A stretch of 64,000 bases of DNA from positions 1-64,000 of the forward strand of contig NZ_JAFMHJ010000007.1 of NCBI RefSeq assembly GCF_017854565.1, in the 5' to 3' direction. The notes below the pieces were generated by a model. It made no database searches and was not told the DNA's origin. It saw nothing but the letters and a program-made list of their open reading frames with translations. Both the position numbers and the translations under genes were made by a program. Below, one piece after another: positions 25,415 to 36,096 of the stretch (its first letter is position 1; each line of letters starts with the position of its first letter). The stretch is from Yoonia sp. (GTDB taxonomy: Bacteria; Pseudomonadota; Alphaproteobacteria; Rhodobacterales; Rhodobacteraceae).

Positions 25415-26122
25415 ATGGTCAAGACCTCGGCTTTGCCAAAATACATTCAGGTCAGTGAAATGCTGATCCGCGAAATTGCGGCCGGGCATTTGGCCGATGG
25501 CGCAAGGTTGCCGCCCGAGCGGGATATGGCAGAGGACCTTGGCGTTGCTGTGGGCACGCTGCGCAAGGCGCTGGCGGATATCGAGGCCAAGGGATTGCTG
25601 GAGCGGTTGCAGGGGTCGGGCAATTATGTGCGCCACCGGCCCGTGGTGAATTCGGTCTACGCGTTCTTCCGGTTGGAGCTGTTGCGTGGTGGCGGGTTGC
25701 CCACAGCGCAGGTACTGTCGGTGGACCGGTTGGCCAAGCCTGCGGATGCGCCCGATTTCGGGCCGGATACGCAGGGGCACCGGATCCGGCGATTGCGGTC
25801 GCTGGATGGCGGTTTGATCGCGCTTGAGGAAATCTGGCTGGATGGCGGGCAGCGCAATGTGATTGGTCCTGATGACTTGTCTGAATCGCTGTATCATTTT
25901 TACCGGCATCAGCTGGGGCTGGTGATTGCCGCGGTCGAGGACCGGATCGGTGTGGCCGCGATGCCCGATTGGACGCCTGCGGCGTTTCATCTGCGTGCCG
26001 GTCAGACGGTCGGTTATGTTGAACGGTCAAGCCGGAATGCCGCGCATGAACCGGCGGAATTTTCACGCACCTGGTTTGATCCGGCGCGTGCGACTTATGT
26101 CTCTCGGATGGGTAAGGGTTAG
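25415..26122 (+). CDS. GntR/HutC-family transcriptional regulator
   Basis: The 235-residue protein has an N-terminal winged helix (LPPERDMAEDLGVAVGTLRKALADIEAKGLLERLQGSGNYV, about 30-75) and a UTRA ligand-binding domain (about 85-230). ATG 25415 follows GGAGGAGGGG. The 106-base gap to the divergent LLM gene must contain both promoters and its operator, though I see no clean dyad there. It most likely controls the LLM-AKR-flavin reductase-TRAP genes and the dehydrogenase behind it, responding to their substrate. Confidence 0.88.
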   Translation: MVKTSALPKYIQVSEMLIREIAAGHLADGARLPPERDMAEDLGVAVGTLRKALADIEAKGLLERLQGSGNYVRHRPVVNSVYAFFRLELLRGGGLPTAQVLSVDRLAKPADAPDFGPDTQGHRIRRLRSLDGGLIALEEIWLDGGQRNVIGPDDLSESLYHFYRHQLGLVIAAVEDRIGVAAMPDWTPAAFHLRAGQTVGYVERSSRNAAHEPAEFSRTWFDPARATYVSRMGKG

Positions 26123-26126
26123 GAAT

Positions 26127-27215
26127 TTGGACGTTGTAAACTATGGGCTGATCGGCTGCGGGATGATGGCCCGCGAGCATATTCAGAATATCAATCTGCT
26201 GCCGCATGGCCGGGTATCGGTTGTGTACGATCCGGTGGCGGAGTTGGCAGAGGCCGCAGCGACATTGGCGGGTGACGCGCATGTTGCGGGATCGCTGGAA
26301 GAACTGCTGGCGTTCGCGGCGCTGGATGCGGTCGTGATCGTCAGCCCCAACCATCTGCATGTGCCGCAGTTGCGCCAGATCGTGCAGACCCGGCCCCTGC
26401 CGATCTTATGTGAAAAGCCGCTGTACACCGATCCGGCGGATGCACCAGAGATTGAGGCGCTGTTCGCGGGTTATCCGCATCCGGTTTGGGTCGCGATGGA
26501 GTACCGCTATATGCCGCCGGTGGCCGCGTTTATTGCGCAGGCGCAGGCCGCGACGGGGGGCGTGAAGATGCTGACAGTGCGCGAACACCGCTTTCCGTTT
26601 TTGCCGAAGGTCGGCGACTGGAACCGGTTTAACGCCAAAACCGGCGGCACGCTGGTTGAAAAATGTTGCCACTTTTTCGATCTGATGCGGCTGATCCTGT
26701 GCGCAGAGCCGGTCCGCGTCATGGCCAGTGCCGGGCAATCGGTGAACCATGTCGATGAGCGTTACGACGGCCAGACCCCGGATATTTGGGACAACGGCTA
26801 TGTCATTATGGATTTTGACAATGGCGCGCGGGCGATGCTGGAATTATGCATGTTCGCCGAAGGCGCGCGCTATCAAGAAGAGATCAGCGCGGTGGGGCCA
26901 AAGGGCAAGATAGAGGCCTTTGTGCCGGGGCCGGGGCGGTTTTGGCCCAAGCTGTTGGGCGACGCGCCGGTGCCGCAACTCGTCATCAGCCCACGTGCGC
27001 CCAAGGGGCCGTTTGTATCGGAAATTCCGGTTGATTCGACGCTGTTGGCGGCGGGGGACCACAACGGGTCCACATTCTATCAGCATCAACGCTTTAACGC
27101 GGTGGTGCGCGGCCAGGGTGTGGTCGAGGTCACTGTGGCCGATGGCGCCAAAGCGGTTGCGATCGGCATGGCCGCACAACACAGCGCGTTGACCGGGCAG
27201 GCCGTTCAGATGTGA
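26127..27215 (+). CDS. Gfo/Idh/MocA family NAD(P)-dependent dehydrogenase
   Basis: The 362-residue protein has a Rossmann N-terminal domain (YGLIGCGMMAREH near residue 5; ILCEKPLYTDP near 95 with the catalytic EKP lysine) and the alpha/beta C-terminal domain of this family (KTGGTLVEKCCHFFDLMR). Members oxidise sugars, inositols or related polyols. The best start is TTG 26127, four bases after the GntR stop, with GGTAAGGG upstream; no ATG fits. It is co-transcribed with the regulator and probably belongs to the same catabolic route as the divergent operon. Confidence 0.85.
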   Translation: MDVVNYGLIGCGMMAREHIQNINLLPHGRVSVVYDPVAELAEAAATLAGDAHVAGSLEELLAFAALDAVVIVSPNHLHVPQLRQIVQTRPLPILCEKPLYTDPADAPEIEALFAGYPHPVWVAMEYRYMPPVAAFIAQAQAATGGVKMLTVREHRFPFLPKVGDWNRFNAKTGGTLVEKCCHFFDLMRLILCAEPVRVMASAGQSVNHVDERYDGQTPDIWDNGYVIMDFDNGARAMLELCMFAEGARYQEEISAVGPKGKIEAFVPGPGRFWPKLLGDAPVPQLVISPRAPKGPFVSEIPVDSTLLAAGDHNGSTFYQHQRFNAVVRGQGVVEVTVADGAKAVAIGMAAQHSALTGQAVQM

Positions 27216-27250
27216 TCGGCGCACCTGAGGAGGGTCTCACGCCGATCACA
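27211..27250. terminator. 11-bp stem after the dehydrogenase gene
   Basis: TGTGATCGGCG pairs perfectly with CGCCGATCACA across an 18-base loop. It begins at the stop codon of the plus-strand dehydrogenase gene and lies 18 bases from the stop of the convergent small gene. There is no T-run, so it may be an RNA-end stabiliser or a bidirectional block rather than a strong intrinsic terminator. Confidence 0.45.
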
Positions 27251-27267
27251 TCACGTCGGGAGGGACG

Positions 27268-27525
27268 TTAGTTTGCGTTGGACGACAAGATGACGATGCA
27301 ATCTTGGCCTTCGCAGGTGATATGCTTGGCGGGGACATTGATGTGGCCCGCAGCCGTCGCAACCAGATATGCGTTGTTGTGGAAGCCGACAAAGTCACCA
27401 CGGATTGTGACGGACCCATTCTTGAATGTCAGCGCGATTTCGTTTGCGCTGGCGACTGCCGGCATCACGGCAAAGAGTGCCATGGCTGTGAGTGTGTGTG
27501 CGATTGTGCGTTTTACGTGTGACAT
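27268..27525 (-). CDS. Small exported protein, unknown function
   Basis: The 85-residue product has a signal peptide (about 1-28, VASA-N) and a mature part of under 60 residues, mostly short beta strands: EIALTFKNGSVTIRGDFVGFHNN, then YLVATAAGHINVPAKHITCEGQDC. The two cysteines are likely disulfide-bonded. As I recall, this pattern (strand, GSV.I.G.F.GF, CEG..C) resembles the N-terminal domain found before phosphate-binding or OmpA domains in some roseobacter proteins; here it stands alone. Start 27525 gives the best signal peptide. It is periplasmic; the function is unknown. Confidence 0.72.
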   Translation of the reverse strand: MSHVKRTIAHTLTAMALFAVMPAVASANEIALTFKNGSVTIRGDFVGFHNNAYLVATAAGHINVPAKHITCEGQDCIVILSSNAN

Positions 27526-27621
27526 GTGATAGAGCCCCCAAGGTTTCACTTATGTTGTCTTCACGTTAGCGCGAACTGCGCCCGGGGTGGTCATAGTAAT
27601 GGCGGCGCGCGGGATAGGTAA

Positions 27622-27645
27622 AACTACGTAGGGTTCTACGTAGTT
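27622..27645. promoter_or_regulatory. Perfect 10-bp inverted repeat with TACGTA core
   Basis: AACTACGTAG-GGTT-CTACGTAGTT: each arm is itself built on the palindrome TACGTA. It lies about 97 bases upstream of the small exported protein's start (minus strand) and downstream of katG. The symmetry suggests a dimeric or tetrameric regulator site, possibly for a NarL/LuxR-type response regulator. No known consensus is claimed. Confidence 0.5.
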
Positions 27646-27716
27646 ACGTGGTCAAAGTTGCGTTTATCTGGTGATTTATGGTCCGGCCTGGTGATGGAAC
27701 GCCGGGCCGCAGGTGT

Positions 27717-27750
27717 GAAAAGCGGCGCTGCAATCGGGTTGCGCGCCGCT
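27717..27750 (-). terminator. Probable katG terminator
   Basis: On the minus strand AGCGGCGC (27750-27743) pairs with GCGCCGCT (27728-27721), with an inner GCAA/TTGC extension, and is followed by TTTT then C. It lies 57 bases past the katG stop. Stem strength is high and the T-run short. Confidence 0.55.
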
Positions 27751-27807
27751 TGACGTTTGTTTGGTCGCGGCCCCTGCTGATTGGCAAGGGCAGCTATGGG
27801 GGGGCGA

Positions 27808-30063
<2,256 letters not shown>

Positions 30064-30198
30064 CTATCCGTGTGCTGTCCGGCGTTTAGCAAAATTGGTC
30101 CTGTCGCGCCAGCGTTGCGCGGGGGGCGAAATCAGGCATGGTTGATGTGATATTGGCCGACACTTTGCGTTTCTGCGCGAAACATAGCAAAGTCTTGT

Positions 30199-30246
30199 GA
30201 TAGTTTTAAGTTGCATTTACTAATGGCTGCGATAACTTTTAACTAT
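30199..30246. promoter_or_regulatory. Candidate OxyR-binding region in katG-oxyR intergenic space
   Basis: ATAA-N7-CTAT at 30232-30246 matches the OxyR unit ATAG-N7-CTAT in 7 of 8 bases, and GATAGTTTTAAGTT (30199-30212) is a near mirror image of AACTTTTAACTAT (30234-30246). The spacing does not make a full four-element OxyR site. It overlaps the oxyR start codon, which would suit autorepression. Confidence 0.4.
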
Positions 30247-31150
30247 GCTAAATCTGACCTTCAAGCAGTTGCGTTATTTCCAGGCGCTTGTCCGGTATGG
30301 GCATTTCGGGCATGCGGCGGATGCATGTGCGATTTCGCAACCCGCGCTGTCGGTGCAGATCAAGGAACTGGAAACCGCGCTGGGCATGATATTGTTCGAG
30401 CGGACGGCCCGGCAGGTGCGTCTGACGGCCTTTGGTGCGGAATTTGCGTTGCGGGTCCGCGGGATTGTGCAGTCGGTGGATGAACTGGGTGATCTGGCCC
30501 GCGCCGCACGGGGGCGGCTGACGGGGCGGTTGCGCATCGGGGTGATCCCGACGATCGCGCCCTATCTGTTGCCCACGATCATCGGCGCCTTGCATCAAAG
30601 CCATCCCGATCTTGATATTCATGTGCGCGAAACGGTCACGCCGCGCCTGATTCAGGAACTGTCCGACGGGCGGATTGATACGGCGGTTGTCGCGTTGCCG
30701 CTGTCTGAGCCTGCGTTTACCGAAGTGGCGCTGTTTGATGAAAATTTCGTGCTGGTGCGGCCGGATGCCGACGCGGGCAAGCCGGTGCCGAGCCGCGACA
30801 GCCTGCGCGCGATGCGGCTGTTGTTGCTGGAGGAAGGGCATTGTTTTCGGGATCAGGCGCTGTCGTTCTGCAATTTTGGCGGGGCGGTGCCGCGTGAGGG
30901 GTTGGATGGGTCATCCTTGGCGACGTTGGTGCAGATGGTGGGTGCGGGCATTGGCGTGACGTTGATCCCCGAGATGGCGGTGCGTGTTGAAACCCGGTCC
31001 GCGCCGGTCTGTGTGGTGCGGTTCAACCGACCCCGGCCATCGCGAACGGTCGGGATGATCTGGCGCAAAACCAACCCGCTATCGGCGCAATTGTTGGAAT
31101 TGTCAGAGGTCGTGCGCCAAGCGGGTGCTGATTTGCGCAAGTTGCCCTAG
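30245..31150 (+). CDS. oxyR: Hydrogen-peroxide-sensing LysR regulator
   Basis: The 301-residue LysR-type protein has an N-terminal helix-turn-helix (MLNLTFKQLRYFQALVRYGHFGHAADACAISQPALS) and an effector domain with both redox cysteines of OxyR: GHCFRDQALSFC, Cys200 and Cys209 (Cys199 and Cys208 in E. coli). Peroxide forms a disulfide between them and activates transcription of katG, which is divergent. The start codon has no clear ribosome-binding site, but the N-terminus is family-typical. Its stop overlaps that of the convergent GTPase gene. Confidence 0.95.
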   Translation: MLNLTFKQLRYFQALVRYGHFGHAADACAISQPALSVQIKELETALGMILFERTARQVRLTAFGAEFALRVRGIVQSVDELGDLARAARGRLTGRLRIGVIPTIAPYLLPTIIGALHQSHPDLDIHVRETVTPRLIQELSDGRIDTAVVALPLSEPAFTEVALFDENFVLVRPDADAGKPVPSRDSLRAMRLLLLEEGHCFRDQALSFCNFGGAVPREGLDGSSLATLVQMVGAGIGVTLIPEMAVRVETRSAPVCVVRFNRPRPSRTVGMIWRKTNPLSAQLLELSEVVRQAGADLRKLP

Positions 31151-32112
31151 GGGGATGTGGTAAAGTGGCACAGGGACTGCCGCAGGTCCGGGGGATGAAG
31201 CCCACGCCCGATCAGCACGATTTGATTGTCGGTGTCGGTGGCGGTGGCGCGGTCGGGCAGAACTTCGGGTGATTGCACGGTCTTGCGGACGGTTTGCAGC
31301 AAGAGCCTGCCTGCGGGCGTCACAACCACGCCTTTGACGCGCATGATTCGCACCCCGTGGACATGCAGGAGCGCCGATAGCCAGACGGTGAAGGCGGTCC
31401 AGTCGGGCACGGCGCCCAGATCAAGGCGACAGGGAATAATCGGTCTTGGGTCCGCACCGGACAGGTCCGGCACGGGCAGCGGTGGTACGTCCGGCGCGGG
31501 TGGCGGTAGCGCAACCTGTGATCCAAATGCGGTCGCGGTGAGCGTCGCACCGGGGTTGAGCGACCGGAGCGTCGCCACCAGCCGTGACAGATCATCGTGC
31601 CGGGCGGCATCGGTTTTGGTCAGGACGATGTCATCTGCGGCCTCGATCTGCGCGCGGCCCAGCCGTTCGTGGCGCAGTTGGGCGATGATATGCAGCGCGT
31701 CGGCGGCGACGATAATCTGGGCGATAACGATCTGCCGGACAAGCATGGGGTCGGTCTGGATCATGGTCGCGATGGCGGCGGGATCTGCCAGCCCGCTGGT
31801 TTCCAGCACGATCCGCGCAATCCGGCTGGACGGATCGCTGATTTTGCTGCGGTCGTCACAGAGTTGGCGCAATGTGCGGCGCAGGCTGTCCTGAGCCGCG
31901 CAACACACACATCCGCCCGCCAGAACGGTCAGCCCGTCCGCCGCCCCCAGCAGGGCATCGTCGACGGGAATTTCGGCGGCTTCGTTCACGATCACATGCA
32001 CCCGGCCAAAGCGTTTCTCATGCAACTGATGGCGCAGCCATGTGGTTTTGCCGGACCCGAGGTAGCCGCCCAGGATGGTCAGGCGGATGCGGCCATCGGG
32101 CACCTTAGACAT
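31147..32112 (-). CDS. COG0523/CobW-family GTPase, probable metal chaperone
   Basis: The 321-residue protein has P-loop GGYLGSGKTT (residues about 15-24), the metal-binding CxCC motif in GGCVCCAAQ, the ETSGLADP switch and the LTKTD guanine motif, then a C-terminal CobW_C domain. Family members deliver zinc, cobalt or iron to enzymes. The usual NEFGE after the P-loop region is replaced by NEAAE. It is the last gene of an operon with a dihydropyrimidinase and two metal-dependent deacetylase-fold hydrolases, so loading their metal is the natural proposal. It overlaps the 98-residue gene before it by 8 bp. Confidence 0.88.
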   Translation of the reverse strand: MSKVPDGRIRLTILGGYLGSGKTTWLRHQLHEKRFGRVHVIVNEAAEIPVDDALLGAADGLTVLAGGCVCCAAQDSLRRTLRQLCDDRSKISDPSSRIARIVLETSGLADPAAIATMIQTDPMLVRQIVIAQIIVAADALHIIAQLRHERLGRAQIEAADDIVLTKTDAARHDDLSRLVATLRSLNPGATLTATAFGSQVALPPPAPDVPPLPVPDLSGADPRPIIPCRLDLGAVPDWTAFTVWLSALLHVHGVRIMRVKGVVVTPAGRLLLQTVRKTVQSPEVLPDRATATDTDNQIVLIGRGLHPPDLRQSLCHFTTSP

Positions 32113-32401
32113 CGCTGGTCAGAAATTTGGGATCAAGCGGATCAAAGGGGGTGCCGGTCATCCGCTCGGCCTCGATCCAGAGCTGTTCGAGATGGGGGAC
32201 GATGGTTTGCGCGCCGGTGAGCGTGGACAGTTGGATGCCGGGCACCAGACCACCGTCGTGGACGGTCAGCCCCGTGCCTTTGAGGACGCGCCGTAGGATC
32301 TGCGCCCTACGAAAGCGTTCGCGGATGCGATCCGGCGCGGTTGCCGCCCCGGCTTCGGTCCAGTGGCCGGGGGCTGCAGGAAAGCCGCAACTGGCGCACA
32401 T
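32105..32401 (-). CDS. Small CxxC protein, unknown
   Basis: The 98-residue protein begins [18 protein letters not shown], with a single CxxC plus nearby His that could hold zinc with a partner or as a dimer. The rest is helical and charged (RIRERFRRAQILRRVL). It starts in a 1-base overlap with the stop of the deacetylase gene and overlaps the GTPase start by 8 bp, so it is translated with the metal chaperone. It could be the chaperone's partner or a small metal-carrying subunit. I do not recognise a named family. Confidence 0.65.
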   Translation of the reverse strand: MCASCGFPAAPGHWTEAGAATAPDRIRERFRRAQILRRVLKGTGLTVHDGGLVPGIQLSTLTGAQTIVPHLEQLWIEAERMTGTPFDPLDPKFLTSDV

Positions 32402-33303
32402 CAGATGACTGCAGGCCGTGCGGCATCCGCAAAAGGATAGCGCGCCCGGAAATCATCTGCGATGGCGTCAAACGTCATCCATTCACAGCCTTCGTGGCCA
32501 TTGATGTATTCGATCAGCCGCTCCAGCATCAGCAGGACCTGTGGGCGACCGGACACATCGGGGTGGATCGTAAAGGCAAAGACCGCATAATCCATCTCGC
32601 GGTAGACCCAGTCGAACTGATCGCGCCACATCTGTTCGATGTCGCGCGGATTGACGAAGCCATGGCTGTTGGGCGCCTTTTTCATGAACATCATCGGCGG
32701 CAGGTCATCGACGTACCAATTGGCGGCGATATCAACGAGGTCGATTTCATGGCCATGCTTGAGCGGGTGCATCCAGTCGGCGGCGGTTTTGGTGTAGTCG
32801 ATCAGGTTCCATTCATCGCCCACACGGGCATAGAAGGGCTGAAAGTCGCGGTAGCCTTGGCTGTGATCGTAGGAAAAGCCATATTTTTGCAGCAAAGCGG
32901 CGGTGGCGTTCGACATTTCCCACCACGGGGCGACGTACCCTCTGGGGGTCTTGCCGGTCAGTTTTTCGATCAGTGCGATGGATTTGACCAGCACGTCTTC
33001 TTCTTGGGTCGGGGTCATGGCGACGGGGTTTTCGTGCATATAGCCGTGTGCGCCCACCTCGTGACCTGCATCGACGATCATCTGCATTTCCTTTGGGAAC
33101 GTCTCGAGGCTGTGGCCGGGGATGAAAAAGCTGGTTTGCATGTCGTATTTCTTGAACATCCGCAAAAGGCGGGGGATGCCTACCTCGGTGGCGAATATGC
33201 CGCGCTGGATGTCAGAGGGGCTGTCGCCGCCGCCATAAGAGCCGATCCAACCCGCGACGGAATCGATGTCGGTGCCAAAGGCGCACATAATTTTCTTAGT
33301 CAT
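32401..33303 (-). CDS. Polysaccharide-deacetylase-fold metal amidohydrolase (PuuE-like), first copy
   Basis: The 300-residue protein has the NodB-type fold: [13 protein letters not shown] bears the metal- and base-providing Asp pair, and HGYMHENP (H-x3-H) the metal histidines; APWWEMS and [11 protein letters not shown] are later family motifs. The subgroup includes PuuE allantoinase and bacterial cyclic imide hydrolases rather than true chitin deacetylases. Neighbours (dihydropyrimidinase, hydantoin-type racemase) favour hydrolysis of a cyclic amide. It is cytoplasmic, with no signal peptide. It lies 21 bases after the dihydropyrimidinase gene. Confidence 0.82.
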   Translation of the reverse strand: MTKKIMCAFGTDIDSVAGWIGSYGGGDSPSDIQRGIFATEVGIPRLLRMFKKYDMQTSFFIPGHSLETFPKEMQMIVDAGHEVGAHGYMHENPVAMTPTQEEDVLVKSIALIEKLTGKTPRGYVAPWWEMSNATAALLQKYGFSYDHSQGYRDFQPFYARVGDEWNLIDYTKTAADWMHPLKHGHEIDLVDIAANWYVDDLPPMMFMKKAPNSHGFVNPRDIEQMWRDQFDWVYREMDYAVFAFTIHPDVSGRPQVLLMLERLIEYINGHEGCEWMTFDAIADDFRARYPFADAARPAVI

Positions 33304-33324
33304 TTTGGGTCCTTTTGATGGGCG

Positions 33325-34782
33325 TCAGACGCCGATGGGCATGTGTTTGGGGTCCCGTGCGACGGGGCGCGGCGCGACCAGTTCTTTCCATACCGAAAGC
33401 GCCTGACTGATGGGGGGGAATGGCGTGCGTTTGATGTAAGTGCCGTGGCCGGGCTGCGGCTGACGCGGGGTGCCTGCGTCCCAGACGACCGTGCCGCGCG
33501 ACAGGGTAAAGCGGGGCAGGCCGGTGACGTCGAACCCTTCGAAAACATTGTAATCAATTGCAGATTTCTGGGTCTTGGCGCTAATCGTCTTGCTGGCGTC
33601 GGGGTCCCAGACCACCAGATCGGCGTCAGACCCCACAAGGATCGCCCCTTTGCGGGGATAGATGTTCAGGATTTGCGCGATATTGGTCGAGGTGACGGCG
33701 ACAAATTCATTCATCGTCAGCCGACCCGTGGCGACGCCGAACGTCCACAAAAGCGATAGCCGATCCTCGAGGCCGCCAGTGCCGTTGGGGATTTTGGTAA
33801 AGTCGCCGACGCCCATCCGCTTTTGCGCGGTGGTAAAGGCGCAGTGGTCGGTTGCGACCACGTGCAGTGATCCCGCAGCAAGACCTGCCCAAAGCCCGTC
33901 TTGGTGGTGTTTGTTGCGAAACGGCGGTGACATGACGCGTTGTGCGGCATGGTCCCAACTGGGGTGCGCATATGCGCTTTCGTCCAGCAAAAGGTGCTGA
34001 ATCAGGGGTTCACCCCAGACCCGCTGGCCTTTTTGGCGAGCGCGGCGGATCGCCTCGTGGGCATCTTCGCTTGAGGTATGCACGACGTAAAGCGGCACAC
34101 CTGCGGCATCGGCGATGGTAATGGCGCGGTTGGCGGCTTCGCCCTCGACGGATGCGGGGCGGGAATAGGCGTGCGCCTCGGGTCCGGTGTTGCCTGCGGC
34201 CATCAGGCGATCTTGGAGGCTGGCGATCAGGTCGCCGTTTTCGGCGTGGACCAGCGGAAAGGCCCCCAGCGCGCCTGCGCGGGTGAAGGACGCGAACATT
34301 TCGTCGTCATTCACCATCAACGCGCCCTTGTAGGCCATGAAGTGTTTGAACGTGTTGACGCCGCGATCCACCACGACGGCCATGTCGTTGAATATCTGTT
34401 CCGACCATCCGGTGACAGCCATGTGGAACCCATAATCGCATGAAGCCTGACGCGCGGCCCGGTCGTGCCATTGGTCAAGCGCGGTCAGCATGCCGTCGGC
34501 ACCGGGGATGATGTGATCGACCACCATCGTGGTCCCGCCCGAGGCCGCGGCAAATGTGCCGCTTTCCCATGTTTCGGCGGTGGTTGTGCCCATAAAGGGC
34601 ATTTCAAGATGCGTGTGCGGGTCGATCCCGCCGGGCATCACGAAACATCCGGAGGCATCGATGACGGTATCGCCCGACAGGTCGGGGCCAATCGCAGTGA
34701 TCGTTTCACCTGCGATCAGAATATCGGCGACATAGGTGCGGTCTGCGGCGACGATTGTACCGCCTTTGATAACGCAAGACAT
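33325..34782 (-). CDS. hydA: Dihydropyrimidinase/hydantoinase
   Basis: The 485-residue amidohydrolase opens dihydropyrimidine or hydantoin rings. DPHTHLEMP gives the metal ligands His56 and His58; MAYKGALM places the carboxylated lysine at 152; VHAENGD, YVVHTSSEDA and VATDHCAF supply the remaining histidines and the Asp. Length is as in D-hydantoinases. The start at 34782 follows GGAG and gives the family N-terminus (CVIKGGTIVAADRTY). The operon has no recognisable N-carbamoyl amidohydrolase to finish hydantoin breakdown, so the true substrate may be a related cyclic amide. Confidence 0.92.
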   Translation of the reverse strand: MSCVIKGGTIVAADRTYVADILIAGETITAIGPDLSGDTVIDASGCFVMPGGIDPHTHLEMPFMGTTTAETWESGTFAAASGGTTMVVDHIIPGADGMLTALDQWHDRAARQASCDYGFHMAVTGWSEQIFNDMAVVVDRGVNTFKHFMAYKGALMVNDDEMFASFTRAGALGAFPLVHAENGDLIASLQDRLMAAGNTGPEAHAYSRPASVEGEAANRAITIADAAGVPLYVVHTSSEDAHEAIRRARQKGQRVWGEPLIQHLLLDESAYAHPSWDHAAQRVMSPPFRNKHHQDGLWAGLAAGSLHVVATDHCAFTTAQKRMGVGDFTKIPNGTGGLEDRLSLLWTFGVATGRLTMNEFVAVTSTNIAQILNIYPRKGAILVGSDADLVVWDPDASKTISAKTQKSAIDYNVFEGFDVTGLPRFTLSRGTVVWDAGTPRQPQPGHGTYIKRTPFPPISQALSVWKELVAPRPVARDPKHMPIGV

Positions 34783-34801
34783 GGGGTTCTCCTTTGGACG
34801 T

Positions 34802-35683
34802 TCATGGCGCTGGGGTGCGGGTGGTATAGGCTGCGGCAATGTGCCGGGCCTGAGTCAGCCAGATGGCGTCGCGTTGGCCGGTGATATGGGTCAGCGCACG
34901 CCGCAACTGACGCAGACGTCCGGGCTGGCCGATGATATAGGGATGCAGGGCGATGCCCATGACCAAAGGCTGCGCTGCCGATTGCGCCAGCATTTCGTCA
35001 AAGGTGTCGATGATCATATCTGCGAAATCCGCGGCACTGTCCTTGCGCGCGATGATGGCGGGGATGTCGTTGATTTCCTGAGGGTAGGGCACCGCCAGAA
35101 GCGGGCCGGACCGAGTGCGCATCCACACCGGTTGATCGTCCATGCACCAGTTCAGCGTATAGGCATATCCCGCTTCTTGCAGCAGATCAGGGGTGACGCG
35201 GCTTTCGGCGATCCAAGGGCTGAGCCAGCCTTTGGGTGCGGTGCCCCGGGCGCTGGTGAGTGTCGCGGTCGCGTGGGCGATCATGGCCTGCTCGGTGGTT
35301 TCATCCATCGTGCTTTGGCGTTCGGAATTGGTGCGCCCGTGGCCTGCGATTTCATCGCCGCGGGCATGGTGGGCTTGCATCAGGGTGGGCGCATGATCGT
35401 ACATGGCGCTGTTGGCCAGCACCGTTGCGGGCAGGTCCAGATCATCCAGCAGATCAAGCAACCGCCACGCGCCCACGCGATTGCCATAGTCGCGCCACGC
35501 ATAGTTCAGGATGTCGGGCTGCGGCCCGCCGGGGGCCAGTTCGGCACCCAAACCGGCCCCGAAGGCAAAGTGTTCAAGGTTCACGCCCAGATAAACCGCG
35601 AGCCTTTTGCCGGTTGGCCAGTCAAAATCGGGCCGTGCGTGGATCGGCACATAGGCGTAGCGATCGTGGTGGGGCAGGGTCAT
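34802..35683 (-). CDS. Polysaccharide-deacetylase-fold metal amidohydrolase, second copy (cyclic imide hydrolase-like)
   Basis: The 293-residue paralogue of the 32401-33303 product is only distantly similar to it. AVYLGVNLEHFAFG opens the domain, GHGRTNSERQS has the H-x3-(S/H)-type metal segment, and LSPWIAESRVTPDLL and GIALHPYIIGQPGR are conserved. Its exact length equals that I recall for a Pseudomonas cyclic imide hydrolase of this superfamily; that is suggestive only. It is cytoplasmic. It overlaps the NTF2-like gene by 4 bp. Confidence 0.8.
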   Translation of the reverse strand: MTLPHHDRYAYVPIHARPDFDWPTGKRLAVYLGVNLEHFAFGAGLGAELAPGGPQPDILNYAWRDYGNRVGAWRLLDLLDDLDLPATVLANSAMYDHAPTLMQAHHARGDEIAGHGRTNSERQSTMDETTEQAMIAHATATLTSARGTAPKGWLSPWIAESRVTPDLLQEAGYAYTLNWCMDDQPVWMRTRSGPLLAVPYPQEINDIPAIIARKDSAADFADMIIDTFDEMLAQSAAQPLVMGIALHPYIIGQPGRLRQLRRALTHITGQRDAIWLTQARHIAAAYTTRTPAP

Positions 35684-36096
35684 AGGGGCGTCTCGGCCAG
35701 ACCGGCCCGGTCCAGCAGGATTTCGGCGCTGTCGTTCCAGACCTGCGTGCTGATGATTTTGCCATCGCGCACGACAAAGGTGTCGATATAACGGTTGGTT
35801 TCAAACGGTGTGCCATCTGGCCATTCGCCATAAAGATGGCCGGTGTTATAGATGTGAATATCGCCTGTGGTCGCATCAAGGGCCGCATCGGTACGCAAAA
35901 ACCTCTTTTTCACCCATTTGTAGCGCTGGGCGTTGAACGCGGCGGTATCGGCGGGGGCGGTCATATGTCGCCCCCCGGTAAAGGTGATCTGGAAATTAGG
36001 CCCGACATAGGCCGCTGCCCCGGCAGGGTCCGGCACCATGGAGCGTTCCAGATATGCCGCGACGATGGTGCAGGCGTCGGAGATTTGGTCCGTCAT
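35680..36096 (-). CDS. NTF2/SnoaL-like protein
   Basis: The 138-residue product has the cone-shaped NTF2 fold pattern: an N-terminal helix (IVAAYLERSMVPDPAGAAAYV), then strands FQITFTGG, GDIHIYNTGHLYGEWPDG, NRYIDTFVVRDGKIIST. Such proteins are small hydrolases, isomerases or binding proteins; this one is unassigned. The start ATG overlaps the racemase stop (ATGA) and the stop overlaps the next gene, so it is embedded in the operon. It might isomerise or hydrate an operon intermediate. Confidence 0.78.
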   Translation of the reverse strand: MTDQISDACTIVAAYLERSMVPDPAGAAAYVGPNFQITFTGGRHMTAPADTAAFNAQRYKWVKKRFLRTDAALDATTGDIHIYNTGHLYGEWPDGTPFETNRYIDTFVVRDGKIISTQVWNDSAEILLDRAGLAETPL

